Origin: an uncultured Tropicimonas sp.
GTDB taxonomy: Bacteria; Pseudomonadota; Alphaproteobacteria; Rhodobacterales; Rhodobacteraceae
Assembly: GCA_947495685.1 (NCBI GenBank)
Contig: CANLZY010000043.1
Location: 1 to 35,328 of the forward strand
Length of the DNA: 35,328 nt
Direction of reading: 5' to 3'
Position 1 is the first letter of the stretch. Every line of letters starts with the position of its first letter. A program made the translations under genes and the position numbers. Shown one piece after another: positions 34,254-35,328 of the stretch. The notes below the pieces were generated by a model, which saw nothing but the letters and a program-made list of their open reading frames with translations, ran no database searches and had not been told where the DNA came from.

Positions 34254-34842
34254 CTGATCGGCATTGATTGGGGGACAACCTCCTTTCGCGCCTATCTGCT
34301 CGGCGCCGGCGGAGAGATTCTCCGCCGGCCCAAGGCAAGGCGCGGCATCCTGCATGTGGAGGGAGGCGATTTCGAGGATTTCTTCCGCGAGCAGGTCGGA
34401 CCCTGGCTGGCCGCGTGGAATCTTCCCGTCATCGCCTCTGGCATGATCCGAAACGCCTTATCTGGACCTCCCGGTCGGGCCGTCGGAGCTTGCGGCACAT
34501 CTCACGGTTCACCGTCTGTCCGATGGGCAAGAGATACGCTTCATCACCGGCGCGACAGCGCTTGATGCTACGGGCGCGCCGGACGTGATGCGCGGCGAAG
34601 AGACCGAGATTGTCGGGCTTCTGGACCTCGGGCTCGAGGACGAGCTGATCGTGATGCCGGGCACGCATTCGAAATGGGTGCGCGTCGAAGGCGGGCGCAT
34701 CGCCTCCTTCGAAACCGTCATGACAGGTGACGTGTTCTCGGCCCTGCGCGAGGCGACCATTCTCGGCCAGCTGATGCAGGGCACCGACCCCGCGCCGCAG
34801 GCCTTCGAACGGGGCGGCCGCGCTGGGCAGCTTCCGCAATGA
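34254..34842 (+). pseudogene. dgoK: 2-dehydro-3-deoxygalactonokinase (dgoK), deleted, frameshifted and truncated by an IS
   Basis: The first frame reads LIGIDWGTTSFRAYLL (sugar-kinase phosphate loop) and continues to VIASGMIRNA at about 34456. A second frame then gives YLDLPVGPSELAAHLTV, TGATAL, DVMRGEETEIVGLLDLGLED, VMPGTHSKWVRVEGG and FETVMTGDVFSALREATILG, all DgoK hallmarks. A short segment (normally the GSRxGW region) is lost at the frame change. No ATG/GTG/TTG start is in frame near the 5' end. The C-terminal roughly one-third is missing because an IS3-type element begins at about 34838. An intact enzyme would phosphorylate 2-dehydro-3-deoxygalactonate. Confidence 0.85.
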
Positions 34843-34913
34843 ACTCAGGGGGGACCTGTGACGGAATTGTGCCGCTCCTTTGAGCACGTATCGTGTCCCA
34901 AAGGAGAACAGAC

Positions 34914-35188
34914 ATGGCATCACGACCGAGCCCTGAGTTCCGCGCAGAAGCGGTTCGGGTCGCATTGACGAGCGGGCTTTTTCGCAAGCAGGTTGCTGCG
35001 GACTTCGGTGTTGGCTTTTCAACCCTGAGCCGATGGATCCAGCAGGAATGCAAGAACCCCGAGAAGCCGACGGCGCAATCCGACCTTGAACGTGAGGTTG
35101 CAGAGCTGCGCAGAGAGAACCGACAACTCCGGGAGGAGAGGGATGTGGTAAAGAGGCCACGGTGTTCTTCGCGGTACGAAGCAAATGA
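34914..35188 (+). pseudogene. IS3-family OrfA (frameshifted)
   Basis: The frame starts ASRPSPEFRAEAVRVALTSG and continues KQVAADFGVGFSTLSRWIQQ, a transposase_8 helix-turn-helix, then a leucine-zipper-like segment (EREVAELRRENRQLREERD). AAGGAG precedes the ATG. After VVK near 35153 the frame changes: the expected ATVFFAVRSK end and its TGA (35186-35188) lie one base out of frame. A single lost base is most likely; a frameshift signal is the alternative. Confidence 0.7.
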
Positions 35189-35328
35189 GGTTTGCCTTCG
35201 ACCACTGCCCGGCAGTGCATGTTTTCATGCACGAGAGGGGAAGAGCATCGTGACGAAATCCCGCTGGAACGGCTCTGCGAGATCATGGATGTCAGCCCTC
35301 GTGGGTATCGAGCCTGGCGTCGCCGTCC
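35185..35328 (+). pseudogene. IS3-family OrfB fragment, cut by window end
   Basis: The ATG at 35185 overlaps the expected orfA stop and gives MRFAF, the usual IS3 OrfB start, but that frame stops at 35253. A second frame then reads EIPLERLCEIMDVSPRGYRA followed by WRRR, the expected continuation (CRxLxVSxxGYYAWxxRP). It is therefore probably frameshifted; the DDE catalytic core lies outside the window. Confidence 0.6.

Larger units (their letters stand above)
34838..35328 (+). mobile_element. IS3-family insertion sequence, left part (runs off the window)
   Basis: The element starts close to the abrupt end of dgoK and continues past the last base. It has a short leader, orfA with a ribosome-binding site, and the beginning of orfB. 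The right end and target duplication are outside the window, so its exact left terminus is an estimate. Confidence 0.75.

Noticed and set aside
1-35328. CRISPR array or rRNA/tRNA genes
   Set aside because: No regularly spaced direct repeats and no rRNA- or tRNA-like segments were found on reading both strands.

Overview
The window looks like an accessory region of an alphaproteobacterial chromosome or large plasmid, most likely from the Rhodobacterales/Roseobacter group. It is GC-rich. It carries TRAP and ABC solute uptake systems with FCD-type GntR regulators, a chemoreceptor paired with a solute-binding protein, and many decayed insertion sequences (IS66, IS5, IS110, IS21, IS3). No rRNA, tRNA or CRISPR array was seen. 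The genus cannot be fixed from sequence reading alone.

Layout. (1) 38-3010, minus strand: a three-gene overlapping operon of a PLP ammonia-lyase, an M24 'pita-bread' hydrolase and an Asp/Glu-racemase-family enzyme, resembling parts of ectoine-utilisation clusters. (2) 3204-6860: a graveyard with an IS66 relic, an IS5 fragment, a broken GNAT acetyltransferase and a fused tupB/tupC tungstate-transporter remnant, plus one apparently intact papain-like cysteine protease (5662-6234). (3) 6939-11545: an MBL-fold hydrolase, a TetR repressor, an outer-membrane beta-barrel protein and a secreted type I sulfatase. Two operators with identical arms (TAGACG-N4-CGTCTA) sit on either side of tetR, so this looks like one TetR regulon. 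(4) 11560-13135: IS5, IS5 and IS110 relics. (5) 13354-16263: a periplasmic amino-acid-type binding protein followed by a methyl-accepting chemotaxis protein. (6) 16380-17560: IS5 and IS21 relics.

(7) 17834-25433 is the most distinctive part. A LarA-family (nickel-pincer) racemase/epimerase homologue sits at the end of a dctP-dctQ-dctM TRAP operon. Divergent from it, a GntR regulator is translationally coupled to larC, larE and larB, which together make the nickel-pincer nucleotide (NPN) cofactor. Import, racemisation/epimerisation, cofactor supply and regulation of an unknown 2-hydroxy acid are thus in one locus. (8) 25511-34842: an MFS transporter and a second, paralogous GntR regulator are divergent from an SMP-30 lactonase, a sugar-type ABC transporter, a VOC protein, a 2-hydroxyacid dehydrogenase and an RraA-like aldolase. 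The last gene is a broken 2-dehydro-3-deoxygalactonokinase (dgoK) remnant that stops at an IS3-family element running off the window end. Both GntR promoter regions contain the same 10-mer TGGTATATCA, which suggests the NPN locus and the sugar-acid locus are co-regulated or recently duplicated regulatory modules.

Working model (inference): a sugar acid or related 2-hydroxy acid enters by TRAP, ABC or MFS transport, is delactonised, epimerised by the NPN enzyme and/or oxidised, and is then cleaved by the aldolase. The kinase branch has been lost.
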